A stretch of 64,000 bases of DNA from Verrucomicrobiota bacterium (lineage in GTDB: Bacteria; Verrucomicrobiota; Verrucomicrobiia; Opitutales; Opitutaceae): contig JAEXPL010000115.1 in NCBI GenBank assembly GCA_023446865.1, forward strand, positions 1 to 64,000. The letters run 5' to 3'. The position numbers and the translations under genes are program-made. Position 1 is the first letter of the stretch, and every line of letters starts with the position of its first letter. Of this stretch, positions 24,596 through 32,737 are shown one piece after another. The notes under the pieces were generated by a model, which was not told where the DNA came from, did not search any database, and saw nothing but the letters and a program-made list of their open reading frames with translations.

Positions 24596-25246
24596 TTACT
24601 GACTCGGAGACGCAGGGGTGCTCGGGGCCTGGCCGGCATCGGGGGCGGCCGGGGCCGGCACCGTGGTGTCGGTCGGCGCATCTGTCTCATGAATCCCCAT
24701 GTCATGCACCCCTTCGGTGTGGGGGATCCAGACCTGCCACTCGTCATTTTCCAGCGGCGCAAGCGGCGCATACTCCGGGGTGTACGCCTTGTCGGGATAG
24801 TAGTGGCGCAGCGCCGCGACCACTCGCTTGGCCGCGGTCTCGCCGGTGACGCGGACATGCCCGTCGGCGTCCAACCTCTCGGCCAGCGACTTCCAGAGAC
24901 CGTAGTTGTACCCAGGTTTCACATAGCGTCGGGCGATGTGTCGCAGCGGGTTGGCTCGCTCGCCAAGCTTGCGGGCCTGGACGAACCACTCGGCGACATC
25001 GACCTTGCGCGTCCACATGCCCTCCGACTTCCCCGCGCGCTTGAGGCGCTCGAAAGCCTTGTAGAGACTCATGAGGTTCTTCTTCGAGGCGAGCCGGACA
25101 CGCCACCCCTCAAGGATCATCTTGAGGGCGATGTACTTGAAATTCGGCCGGCTCTCGGGGCCATCCATGCCAAGATCGAGCAGCCGGATCTGCTCCGGTT
25201 CAACTGCCGGGGCCATCAAAGTATCTGCGGTGGGAGCGGGTATCAT
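24596..25246 (-). CDS. hypothetical protein
   Basis: About 216 aa from ATG 25246; a longer start at ATG 25360 would add a very basic N-terminus (PGKKRHRSRKVKHIG) but would swallow two operator-like sites, so the shorter form is preferred with low certainty. Mostly helical (LYKAFERLKRAGK, WFVQARKLGERANPLRHIARRYVKPG), with an acidic/Pro-rich end. No family recognised. Confidence 0.55.
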   Translation of the reverse strand: MIPAPTADTLMAPAVEPEQIRLLDLGMDGPESRPNFKYIALKMILEGWRVRLASKKNLMSLYKAFERLKRAGKSEGMWTRKVDVAEWFVQARKLGERANPLRHIARRYVKPGYNYGLWKSLAERLDADGHVRVTGETAAKRVVAALRHYYPDKAYTPEYAPLAPLENDEWQVWIPHTEGVHDMGIHETDAPTDTTVPAPAAPDAGQAPSTPASPSQ

Positions 25247-25462
25247 TTGCTTGCGGGGCGAGTGTCCGGATAACCGGTTGACTTGTCGAGCACTTTTCAA
25301 CCCGCGCCCGGTGCCAATGTGTTTGACTTTTCTGCTCCTGTGGCGCTTTTTGCCGGGCATGATATAGAGCTCGTTACGCGAAGGGTCACGTAACGCAATG
25401 CCATGTCGCTCACAATCTTTCAAGCTTAATACCTCATTAGGTTAACTTCCCAATAACTTCTT
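25247..25462. promoter_or_regulatory. divergent control region upstream of the replication genes
   Basis: 216 nt between divergent genes. Contains two TTTGACWWGTC-type sites (25277-25290, 25322-25335), an inverted repeat CGTTACG, 10 nt, CGTAACG at 25372-25395, and AT-rich leader motifs TTAATACCTCATTAGGTTAA before the + gene. Confidence 0.5.
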
Positions 25463-25999
25463 ATGGTCGCCACAAAAATATCCTCGAAGAAGCTCACCCC
25501 TGAACAACTCCGGCAACGGCTCTCGCAGGTTCTGGCGAACCAACGGGCGTTCCAGAAGGAACGCTTGGAGCGCGAGCAAGCGCTCACCGGCAAACTCGAC
25601 GTCCTCCAGAAATCCCTGACGGCGCGGGCGGCTACATCGACCCAGCGCATCGGCCGGCTCCGGGAACTCAACAAGGCATCGAAACTGCGCACTCAGCAGC
25701 TCGCGAAGGATGTGGAGCTCGCCACGCCAGTCTCGGCCATCGCCAACGAATTGGCCGCACTCCGCGAGCTCAGCGAACGCGCCCGCAGCGACCCGAGCCT
25801 GGCCGGCGTGCTCACCTCGCGCAGCCAGGCCGCCATCGGCACCATCGCCGTCGCCGCCGCACAGGTCCCCGGCGGTGCCAAGGCGGTGCAGCGGCCGGCG
25901 GTGCGAGCCGCTGCGGCGAAGGCCCAAGGACAGGCCCAGCACATCGAGGATGAAGGAGAAGAGGAGCAGGACATCCATTCCGGCCAGAGTCAGAGTTAA
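25463..25999 (+). CDS. coiled-coil protein upstream of the initiator
   Basis: 178 aa; residues ~12-85 form a charged coiled coil (LRQRLSQVLANQRAFQKERLEREQALTGKL and on), followed by an Ala/Val-rich stretch and an acidic/Gln end (EDEGEEEQDIHSGQSQS). It sits directly before the initiator gene and its stop is inside the rep control hairpin, so it may belong to replication control. No family recognised. Confidence 0.6.
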   Translation: MVATKISSKKLTPEQLRQRLSQVLANQRAFQKERLEREQALTGKLDVLQKSLTARAATSTQRIGRLRELNKASKLRTQQLAKDVELATPVSAIANELAALRELSERARSDPSLAGVLTSRSQAAIGTIAVAAAQVPGGAKAVQRPAVRAAAAKAQGQAQHIEDEGEEEQDIHSGQSQS

Positions 26000-26036
26000 A
26001 ATCTATTTGACTTTGTCTATTAGATTTTAGACTCTG
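25991..26036 (+). promoter_or_regulatory. hairpin plus operator in front of the initiator gene
   Basis: Near-perfect inverted repeat: CAGAGTTAAAATCTA (25991-26005) and TAGATTTTAGACTCTG (26021-26036), one bulged base; the 15-nt loop is exactly a shared-type site TTTGACTTTGTCTA. The initiator ATG 26042 is 5 nt after the right arm. Likely an autoregulatory operator or RNA hairpin over the start. Confidence 0.6.
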
Positions 26037-26041
26037 CCGCC

Positions 26042-27454
26042 ATGCCCCGGCCCAAACATCCTTCCTCCAGCGCTACCGAAGAGCTGCCGCTATTGTTTTC
26101 GCCGGGTGAACCGGTGCCGCCGCCGGATTTGGCCCCTTCGGCGCCTCCCGGACCTTCGACCACCGCCCGTGTACCGAAGGTGTTCACCTATCCCGGCGTT
26201 TTCACCCCCAAGCCCCAGCCGCTCACGGAGCCCATCGTCAAGAAGGTCGGGGAGACCACCTTCTATCTGGGATGTGACAAGACCCTCGGTTTGAAGGCGG
26301 ACAAGACGCTCGGCTATGGCCATATTCGCATGGCTCTCGCGTGCTGCTACCTCTTCGAGAACCAGGGCGAGACCCGCCGCAATTACGGTGACAGCGACTT
26401 TTCCCTGTGCACGCGCACGACCTGGCGGGAATTCGCCCGGCTCTTCCTCTATGAGTCCGCGCCCGGGCGGGACTCGATCAACAAGTTCCACAACTGGCTC
26501 CTGGATCTGCGCGCCTTCCCGATCATCATCGAGCACTCCGGCGGCAGTCGCATCCAAACGCACTTCTTGGAGGATGTGAAGGTCGTTACCGCCAACAAGA
26601 AGTCCCCGGAGGACGGTTGCGTCTATCTCCAGATCACGAAGGAATTCCACCACTTCCTGCTCGGTGTCACCCTTTCCCACGTGATCTCGGTCGGGGAGTT
26701 CTTCGCCATCAAGGGCGAGATCGCCCCGTTGCTCTATCTCTGGCTCCCGGCCCTGACGCAAAAGTCGGCCGCGATGGGCAAGGTGTTCAAGATGGACGCC
26801 CTCTCACTGCTTGAGCGCAACGGCATCCGCCTGCCTCGCAACGGCAGCGGCCGGGTATACCCGTCGGTAATCCGCCAATACTACGAGCAGAACGGCGAGA
26901 ATTCCATCATCCGGCAGTTGCAGGGGCGGGAGACCCGCACCGGCTTCTGGCAGCGGGTGTGGCTGAGCCCCGCCGACACAACCCGCGGTTGCGGCCTCAA
27001 TCTCTGTATCGAGGAGGTACGCACAACCCCCCTGATCGAGCCCGGGCATGATCCCGCGCTTCCGTCGTCCAACAGCCGGGGTGTCATTCGCAGCTATTTC
27101 CTGTCCGGCAACCCCGCCTTGACCGACGACGACTACCTCGCCCGCCGCGCCGAGCTGCGCACCCAGGTGCGAGAGCAGGGTGGGGTGGAGTTCTCCAGCT
27201 ACGAGCGGGATCTCCTCGAAACATTGGAGATCACCGGCAAGGTGTTCCACAAGAGCCGCCCCTGTCTTTTGGAGATCAAGGCGTGCCTGCGGTCCTCCCG
27301 CTTCCAGGAGCTGCTCGCCGATGTCGCCGCCCAGATCCGGGAAGGCCGACAGGCGACCGGCTCGAACATCCAATGGGTGATCGACACGGCGAAGTCGTAT
27401 CTCGACCCCAAGCGGCACGAACAGGACCACCGCTCACGCCACGGGCAGAACTGA
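26042..27454 (+). CDS. putative plasmid replication initiator (Rep)
   Basis: 470 aa. After a Pro-rich N-terminus (1-50), the body has the rhythm of winged-helix initiators: TLGYGHIRMALACCYLFENQGE ... CTRTTWREFARLF ... YLQITKEFHHFLLG, then EFFAIKGEIAPLLYLWLPALTQKSAA ... FKMDALSLLERNGIRLP, and basic segments (RGCGLNLCIEEV). No exact family recognised; the call rests on this architecture, on the hairpin/operator in front and on the iteron array behind it. It could instead be a RepA-like regulator. Confidence 0.6.
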   Translation: MPRPKHPSSSATEELPLLFSPGEPVPPPDLAPSAPPGPSTTARVPKVFTYPGVFTPKPQPLTEPIVKKVGETTFYLGCDKTLGLKADKTLGYGHIRMALACCYLFENQGETRRNYGDSDFSLCTRTTWREFARLFLYESAPGRDSINKFHNWLLDLRAFPIIIEHSGGSRIQTHFLEDVKVVTANKKSPEDGCVYLQITKEFHHFLLGVTLSHVISVGEFFAIKGEIAPLLYLWLPALTQKSAAMGKVFKMDALSLLERNGIRLPRNGSGRVYPSVIRQYYEQNGENSIIRQLQGRETRTGFWQRVWLSPADTTRGCGLNLCIEEVRTTPLIEPGHDPALPSSNSRGVIRSYFLSGNPALTDDDYLARRAELRTQVREQGGVEFSSYERDLLETLEITGKVFHKSRPCLLEIKACLRSSRFQELLADVAAQIREGRQATGSNIQWVIDTAKSYLDPKRHEQDHRSRHGQN

Positions 27455-27485
27455 ATCGCGTAGAGTAGGCGGCTCACGCGCGGCC

Positions 27486-27503
27486 TGCGGCATCTCAAGT
27501 AAG
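27486..27503 (+). repeat. iteron copy 1 (variant)
   Basis: TGCGGCATCTCAAGTAAG; the AGTAAG end, followed by TTG, is shared only with copy 2. Confidence 0.7.
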
Positions 27504-27604
27504 TTGCATCAGAGCAATTTACGCAGCTTCGCATGCCCGCCCGACGTCGCGACCACGTCGTCCACCTCTCAACCTCATAGGTTCACAACCTAAGACGGCC
27601 GAGG

Positions 27605-27622
27605 TGCGGCATTTCAAGTAAG
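27605..27622 (+). repeat. iteron copy 2 (variant)
   Basis: TGCGGCATTTCAAGTAAG, 119 nt after copy 1. Confidence 0.7.
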
Positions 27623-27719
27623 TTGTCCATCAACGACTTCCATCCAATGGCTCACGTAGTGCGGGTGTTCACAGTACCCTAACCCGACAACCTCTTAGGT
27701 TAAGAGCCGTCACTCAGGG

Positions 27720-27737
27720 TGCGGCATCTCAATGAAG
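27720..27737 (+). repeat. iteron copy 3
   Basis: TGCGGCATCTCAATGAAG, exact consensus. Confidence 0.75.
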
Positions 27738-27792
27738 TCCTCATTCCAAGGGCTGAAGAGGGCCACAACTTCACATCCGCCAGATCGCGGGG

Positions 27793-27810
27793 TGCGGCAT
27801 TTCAATGAAG
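27793..27810 (+). repeat. iteron copy 4
   Basis: TGCGGCATTTCAATGAAG, exact consensus, 73 nt after copy 3. Confidence 0.75.
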
Positions 27811-27862
27811 GAACCCGCAACCACCAGGGGATCAGGCCGGCGCTCGCACCCGCTCCGGGCTC

Positions 27863-27880
27863 TGCGGCATCCCAATGAAA
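27863..27880 (+). repeat. iteron copy 5
   Basis: TGCGGCATCCCAATGAAA. Confidence 0.7.
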
Positions 27881-27894
27881 GGAAAATCGGTTTC

Positions 27895-27912
27895 TGCGGC
27901 ATCTGAATGAAA
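27895..27912 (+). repeat. iteron copy 6
   Basis: TGCGGCATCTGAATGAAA, 32 nt after copy 5. Confidence 0.7.
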
Positions 27913-27916
27913 GACC

Positions 27917-27934
27917 CGCGGCATCTCAATTTAG
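27917..27934 (+). repeat. iteron copy 7 (divergent 3' half)
   Basis: CGCGGCATCTCAATTTAG, 22 nt after copy 6. Confidence 0.65.
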
Positions 27935-27952
27935 GCGCTTACCTATGAAGCC

Positions 27953-27970
27953 CGCGGCATCTCAATGAAG
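27953..27970 (+). repeat. iteron copy 8
   Basis: CGCGGCATCTCAATGAAG, exact consensus, 36 nt after copy 7. Confidence 0.75.
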
Positions 27971-28105
27971 CGGTTCCCTCTCAAAACCCGTCGTCTACAT
28001 TACAGAATGTATGCAGACAGGAATGTTGAAGACATTGGGCCTTCGGCCCCAACGCGCCTTATCAGGCGGTCGATTCAGTTGTGAGGGGGCTTCGCCCCTT
28101 TCGGC

Positions 28106-28141
28106 TTGACCCACGGCCCCAGGAGCAATCATAACTGAATT
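28106..28141 (+). promoter_or_regulatory. ACTGAATT-class promoter before the RecT-like gene
   Basis: TTGACC at 28106-28111, 22 nt, ACTGAATT at 28134-28141, ATG at 28143. If transcription starts in or near ACTGAATT, the mRNA is practically leaderless. Confidence 0.6.
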
Positions 28142-28142
28142 C

Positions 28143-29258
28143 ATGGCACTCCGAGCACCTCGCACCCCGCAGCCCTCCGCTGCCAGCACCCCAAAACCTT
28201 CCGCCGCGACTGGCGCCTCGCTGCCGGCTCAGGTGGAGCCGCCCGTAACCCCGCCTCCGCCGGCTATTCCACAGCCCGCGCCGGCGACCCCTCCACGTCC
28301 CACCCCAACCGCCCGAGAGCCCGCCAAGGGCTCAGAAGCCGACTTGGTTGCGCATTTGCGGGCGGAAGGGCCGAAGGCCATCGCCACGGCTTTGGGAGTC
28401 ACTGCCGATGCCCCACAGGTGGGCGAGTATCTCGAATGCGCGGTCGCCTACGTCTCGAATCGCAACGGCCAGCAGTACGCGAACATCCTGAAGGCGACCC
28501 CAGGCAGCGTTGTGCAGGCCGTCGCGAAACTGGCGGCGTTGCGACTCAAGTTGATCGAGGACCAGGGACTCGCGTTCCTGACGACCCGCTCGATCAAGGA
28601 CCAAGCGACCGGGGAATACATCATTGTGGCTGTCGGCACTCCCGGGATCCGTGGCATGGAAAATGTACTGAAGGACGAGGGCATCCGTTACACGGTCAAC
28701 AGCAACGCGGTCCGTCGGCAGGATCATTTCAAGGTGGTGCAGGGCACCGTCGGCAATCGCACGGTGGAGTTCACTCCGAACACCCAGCCGGATTTCACCA
28801 AGCCCAACGACGTCATCGCGTCCTACGCGGTCCTCACGAGTGAATCACAGCAGGAGATCGTCGTCACGAAGACGCTGCGCGAGCCGACGGTGGCGTTGGC
28901 CGAGTGCGTGCAGATCGCGAAGGCCCGCGCCGAGCAGGCGGGGGCGAAGTTCGATGAGACGGCCGCGAAGCAGCAGTTCAAGGCCCTGGTGGATGAGCGC
29001 GCGAAGGGACGGAAGGGCGCGAAGCTGCCACTTGAGGAGGTCGGCATCGAGATCATCAACCCCGGCTACAGCGGAGTGGTGAAAGCTGCCGAGTACCGGT
29101 CGTTGCGCGAAGCGTTGCGCATCGCTTCGCGCACCTGGTCGAAGAACGAGACCCTCTCCGAGCTCATCACCAGCGGCGACGAGTCGCGTGCGACCACGCC
29201 ACGCCGCCCCGTCGCTGTGACCGAGGGGGAGGATGAGGAGGAGGGCCAGCGGGTATAA
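28143..29258 (+). CDS. RecT-like single-strand annealing protein with acidic GQRV tail
   Basis: 371 aa. A Pro-rich N-terminus (~9-62) is followed by a region with the order of motifs of RecT-family annealing proteins: ATPGSVVQAVAKLAALRLKLIED, IIVAVGTPGIRGMENVLKDEGIRYTVNSNAVRRQDHFKVVQGTVGNRTVEFTP and NDVIASYAVLTS. RecT-type proteins anneal complementary ssDNA during recombination and establishment. Ends EDEEEGQRV, a clear member of the C-terminal tail family. First gene of the 28-34 kb operon, directly after the origin. I have not aligned it to RecT, so the call is by pattern. Confidence 0.6.
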   Translation: MALRAPRTPQPSAASTPKPSAATGASLPAQVEPPVTPPPPAIPQPAPATPPRPTPTAREPAKGSEADLVAHLRAEGPKAIATALGVTADAPQVGEYLECAVAYVSNRNGQQYANILKATPGSVVQAVAKLAALRLKLIEDQGLAFLTTRSIKDQATGEYIIVAVGTPGIRGMENVLKDEGIRYTVNSNAVRRQDHFKVVQGTVGNRTVEFTPNTQPDFTKPNDVIASYAVLTSESQQEIVVTKTLREPTVALAECVQIAKARAEQAGAKFDETAAKQQFKALVDERAKGRKGAKLPLEEVGIEIINPGYSGVVKAAEYRSLREALRIASRTWSKNETLSELITSGDESRATTPRRPVAVTEGEDEEEGQRV

Positions 29259-29266
29259 TTTCCACA

Positions 29267-29929
29267 ATGACACCAACCCCCGAGAACCCCAGTCAGCAAC
29301 ACGGGTTGCGAACCAGTAGTGTGGTCGAGGCGATCCATGATCTCCTCGCCTCCCCGGATTTGAACCTCGACAGTCTCGACCCTGCCACTGTTCGAGCCGT
29401 CGAACGAGTACGTCTTCTGGTCGGTGAACCGGTCGGGCAGGGGATTGGGGTGACGGGCAAGACGCCGCGCACCGCCGCCGCTGTTCTCCGCGGCTATCGT
29501 TTCACAACGGAAACCGGCACTCGTGAGTACGTCCCCGCCGAGGACTGTGCAGCGCTTGAAACTGAGCTCATCGCCACCCAGGTCCGTGCAATGGAATTGG
29601 CGGCGGAGCGCGACAGAATGCATGGGAAGATCGGCAAGCTCGACCTCCTCCGGATTTCCGCGCAACGCGAGTTAGCTGAAATCCGTGCGGGTATATCCAA
29701 CAATGCGAGCGGCGATCAAGAGTTGGAGACGCTGCGGGGCGAGTTGCGCAAGCTGATCGCCTTCTCCGAACGGAACCCCTTCTGCGCCTTGGCTCACTAC
29801 GTCGAGAATGCCCCAGGGCTTCAGGCGGTGGCCGCGAAGGCAGCTCCCTTCAAACTGCCGGATACGCTGGCGCGGCAGGAGGGTGAGGACGGCGAAGAGT
29901 CGGCCGAGACTGAAGGGCAGCGGGTGTGA
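29267..29929 (+). CDS. coiled-coil protein with acidic GQRV tail
   Basis: 220 aa; residues ~88-165 are helical and charged (CAALETELIATQVRAMELAAERDRM ... QELETLRGELRKLIAF). Ends GEESAETEGQRV, nearly the same tip as the preceding RecT-like protein although the bodies are unrelated. Starts 8 nt after the previous gene. Function unknown. Confidence 0.75.
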   Translation: MTPTPENPSQQHGLRTSSVVEAIHDLLASPDLNLDSLDPATVRAVERVRLLVGEPVGQGIGVTGKTPRTAAAVLRGYRFTTETGTREYVPAEDCAALETELIATQVRAMELAAERDRMHGKIGKLDLLRISAQRELAEIRAGISNNASGDQELETLRGELRKLIAFSERNPFCALAHYVENAPGLQAVAAKAAPFKLPDTLARQEGEDGEESAETEGQRV

Positions 29930-29955
29930 AAACCCGAATTCGTGAGGACGCCTAC

Positions 29956-31020
29956 ATGCCTACAGAATCATCGCGCCCAGCCTACTACCTCATCGGGACA
30001 CCGGACGGTGATCAGATTATCCCCGCGCGGAGCGCCGTGGAGGCGGCGGACTTCATGTGGCAGCAAGTGGAAGGGCAGATGTGGGGACCAGGTGTCGGGA
30101 ATTTGCAGGATGGACCGAGCGAATACGACAGGCCCTACCGACGGAGCGACATACAGGTGGTTCTTGCCACCGCCGAGAATGTGAGGGGGTGGGCACGGTT
30201 CCTGCCGGTCGAAGTACCCGAGTCCCCCCGGCTTATGCTCACCGCGGAGAACAGAGCGCTTGAACAACACGCGTTCCAGACTCCGGTTCAGGTGGATATG
30301 AATCTCGAATACATCCTCCTCACCGGACAGGATTTCGAGGGCGATAACCGTGAGATCCGGTTCCGCGGGGCGGATGCGCTCCGCAAGGTACGGGTTTACG
30401 GCAGCGAGCTGGCGGCTGGTCCTGATGGCTGGCGGGGCATGACAGCGACTGCGTGGGATCAGCGGGGCCAGCCGCACGACATTACCGCGATGGTTTTTGG
30501 CCAGAAGCCCTCGCTCGATCTGGCTCAGCAACCCGCGGTCTCGACTCCGGACCGGCGAGCGTTTGATCCGGGCTGCCGCGATGGAATCGCGGTGGTCGGG
30601 CAAGATCGGCGGAGCTTCTCCGAGAGGGTTACAGAGCGCCGAAGTTTCCCCGAAATTATCGAGGCGGCCTCTCTGACGCTGTCGGGATCTCACCTCAACT
30701 TCCAGACCGATGCCGACATATTTGAAGACCTTGTTCGGGAATCTCGTGAGTGTGCAGCGATCATCGCCCCGGGCAATTCCCCAACCGCCGCGGATTTCAG
30801 AGTAGCATTTGTCGATTACACCATCGGGAAGCTGAGCCGCGAGGAATTCGTCCGAAGGATTCAGAAGCATGAACCGATCTTGAAGCGTGAGCATCTTACC
30901 GCAGTGGAGAGTTCACGTGCGTGTCAGGCGCCGTCCCGAGGTGCAAGGCTACTAGTGGGCCAGGTACGGACTACCGAAGGAATCGACACTGATCCGGAAT
31001 CGGATGGAATCACCCCTTAA
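29956..31020 (+). CDS. unknown protein with duplicated-family N-domain and GITP tail
   Basis: 354 aa. Start ATG 29956 preferred (GTG 29926, overlapping the previous stop, is possible) because residues ~9-79 then align with the N-terminal domain of the minus-strand protein at 21719-22081. The rest is unrecognised. Ends DTDPESDGITP: acidic run, then G-I-T-P, a tail-family member. It is followed after 6 nt by the next gene. Confidence 0.7.
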   Translation: MPTESSRPAYYLIGTPDGDQIIPARSAVEAADFMWQQVEGQMWGPGVGNLQDGPSEYDRPYRRSDIQVVLATAENVRGWARFLPVEVPESPRLMLTAENRALEQHAFQTPVQVDMNLEYILLTGQDFEGDNREIRFRGADALRKVRVYGSELAAGPDGWRGMTATAWDQRGQPHDITAMVFGQKPSLDLAQQPAVSTPDRRAFDPGCRDGIAVVGQDRRSFSERVTERRSFPEIIEAASLTLSGSHLNFQTDADIFEDLVRESRECAAIIAPGNSPTAADFRVAFVDYTIGKLSREEFVRRIQKHEPILKREHLTAVESSRACQAPSRGARLLVGQVRTTEGIDTDPESDGITP

Positions 31021-31026
31021 CTCAAC

Positions 31027-31917
31027 ATGGCCCAACCCTCAAAGAAGACCCGCCTTCCCGACCTCACCGACGGCAATATCGCGATTTATCGCGTGGTGCC
31101 GGCAGAGGTCGGCAAGAAACCGTACTACGAAATCTACGACGGGGCGCCCGGCGCCGACCCCGCCGCGAAAGTGCAGGTGAAAATCTTCCCCGACATCCTC
31201 GGGACGGAGCTGGACATCCGCGCCGTGCGGGACATCTACCGCGGCGAGTCCCCGCTGATCCGCGGCTACAGCGACCGCACGAAGAAGACCTTCCCGGCGT
31301 TTGTTTGCGCGCGCCGGCCGAAGCCGACGACCTTTGTCCGCGAGGAGGGCGGGGTTGGCGAGGGGTACACCTACGAGCTCGGCATCGCGTACCCGAAATA
31401 CGCGAAGAAGGGCGAAGCCGGCGGGAACGCCGAACTCATCGGCTACCGTCTCTGGACGGGCCGGAACGAGCCGCTGGTGGATTTCTTCGCCACGGCCGGT
31501 TCCAAGAAGCAGGTCCGGCTCTCCGCCCGCGACTGTTTTTCGCTCTACGACGGGAACGTCCTCTCGCTCAACAACCACCAGGTGAAGATGCTCCGAATCG
31601 AAGAGAGCATGTACGAGGGGAAGCCTGTCCGTTTGGCGCGCGTGTCCGCGACGGTGATCAATCGTCAGCGGGGCGAGGACGTCGAGGTGACTCCGGCTGA
31701 GAACGACGAACTCACCCGGTTGCTTGGGGAGCGGGAGTCCCTCCAAAAGCAGGCCGACGAGCTTCGCGCCAAGGCCGGGTATCACAGCCCCCTCGAAGGC
31801 GAGAACCCGGTCCCCGCGAGCCTCACGCGCGCCATCGGCAAGCTCACCGTCAAGATCGAGCAACTCCGCAAGGAGGCGACCGCCGAGAGCGCGTCCGAGG
31901 ACGGCGTCAAAGTCTAG
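31027..31917 (+). CDS. unknown protein with acidic GVKV tail
   Basis: 296 aa. N-terminal half beta-rich (NIAIYRVVPAEVGKKPYYEIYDG), then GYRLWTGRNEPLVDFFATAGSKKQVRL and a C-terminal coiled coil (ENDELTRLLGERESLQKQADELRAKAG). Ends SASEDGVKV. No family recognised; same operon and tail as its neighbours. Confidence 0.75.
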   Translation: MAQPSKKTRLPDLTDGNIAIYRVVPAEVGKKPYYEIYDGAPGADPAAKVQVKIFPDILGTELDIRAVRDIYRGESPLIRGYSDRTKKTFPAFVCARRPKPTTFVREEGGVGEGYTYELGIAYPKYAKKGEAGGNAELIGYRLWTGRNEPLVDFFATAGSKKQVRLSARDCFSLYDGNVLSLNNHQVKMLRIEESMYEGKPVRLARVSATVINRQRGEDVEVTPAENDELTRLLGERESLQKQADELRAKAGYHSPLEGENPVPASLTRAIGKLTVKIEQLRKEATAESASEDGVKV

Positions 31918-31980
31918 TGCAGGGTGGCGCGTGTACCGCACCCATACTGAGCAATCACCATCGCAACGTAACACACAAGA

Positions 31981-32694
31981 ATGAATACTAACGACGCCGA
32001 CGGCCGCACTCAAAACCCTTCACCGAAGACGGGCACTGGCATCACTGAATTGCGGAGGTTGATCGGGCAACTTGGGGTGCTCCAACGGCAAGCAGACGAA
32101 GGGAAGGTGTCCCCGCTGGGCGCCGGACGGTTGCGGGAGGGGTTGCTGTCGAAAGGATTGCGTATCCTGGCCGCAGAAGCCGGAATCGAACTCCGCGAGC
32201 CTCTACAGATCAACGCGAACGGCGAATACGCGGTCATTGCCGAGATGACCGATCCTTCGCTGCGATCCATGGGGGCCAGTGGTCCCTATGGCGCAGCCTT
32301 CGCGGCGCTCCTGCGTCGATTCGACACTCGAACCGGGCAATTCGCAGTCAAGGGGCACGTTCTCCCGGAGAATGGCTGGTGTTGGATGAACCATTTCGAG
32401 GTCGAGCGTATGCTGACCTCTTTGGCCCAAGAGGGGCTTGAATCGTTGTCGCTTCGGCCCATGACGCCCGCCGAGCTGCAAGCGATCAAGGTTCGAGGAA
32501 CATCCCTGGTGTGCGTTGAACACCCCGAGTGGGGCACATGGGGTGTCATGGAGGACCGCGGCTCCTATTTTGAGATCCATGGCGATGCCGGCGGTCGGGT
32601 TCTCGACAAGGCGGAGGCGTTGGGCCACTGGGCGATTTCCCGGCCGGCAGTGATCCAGACCGACGAAGAGGAATCTGCCGGCGTCAAGGTTTAG
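31981..32694 (+). CDS. unknown protein with acidic GVKV tail
   Basis: 237 aa, helical N-terminus (ITELRRLIGQLGVLQRQADEGK) and a mixed domain with GWCWMNHFEVERMLTSLAQEG and VCVEHPEWGTWGVMEDRGSYFEIHG. Ends QTDEEESAGVKV. 63 nt gap before it, no obvious promoter. Confidence 0.75.
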   Translation: MNTNDADGRTQNPSPKTGTGITELRRLIGQLGVLQRQADEGKVSPLGAGRLREGLLSKGLRILAAEAGIELREPLQINANGEYAVIAEMTDPSLRSMGASGPYGAAFAALLRRFDTRTGQFAVKGHVLPENGWCWMNHFEVERMLTSLAQEGLESLSLRPMTPAELQAIKVRGTSLVCVEHPEWGTWGVMEDRGSYFEIHGDAGGRVLDKAEALGHWAISRPAVIQTDEEESAGVKV

Positions 32695-32737
32695 GGAGCG
32701 GCACACCCAAGGGACCGCGGGTAGCGCAACCCATACA

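Larger units (their letters stand above)
27455..28142. other. origin-like region (oriV candidate)
   Basis: 688 nt without a gene. Holds eight copies of an 18-nt repeat, the short dyads AACCTCATAGGTT (27570s) and AACCTCTTAGGTT (27687-27699), two GC-rich hairpins with TTC loops (GGGCC-TTC-GGCCC near 28039 and GGGGC-TTC-GCCCC near 28086) and the promoter for the 28143 operon. The arrangement, directly after a Rep-like gene, is that of an iteron-type plasmid origin; an oriT could also lie here but I see no diagnostic nick-site motif. Confidence 0.65.

Noticed and set aside
27486..27970. CRISPR array
   Set aside because: Repeats are only 18 nt, spacing is irregular (22-119 nt), and there are no cas genes; iterons fit better.
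28036..28098. oriT/nic site at the two TTC-loop hairpins
   Set aside because: Hairpins exist, but there is no relaxase gene or recognisable nick consensus nearby to support it.
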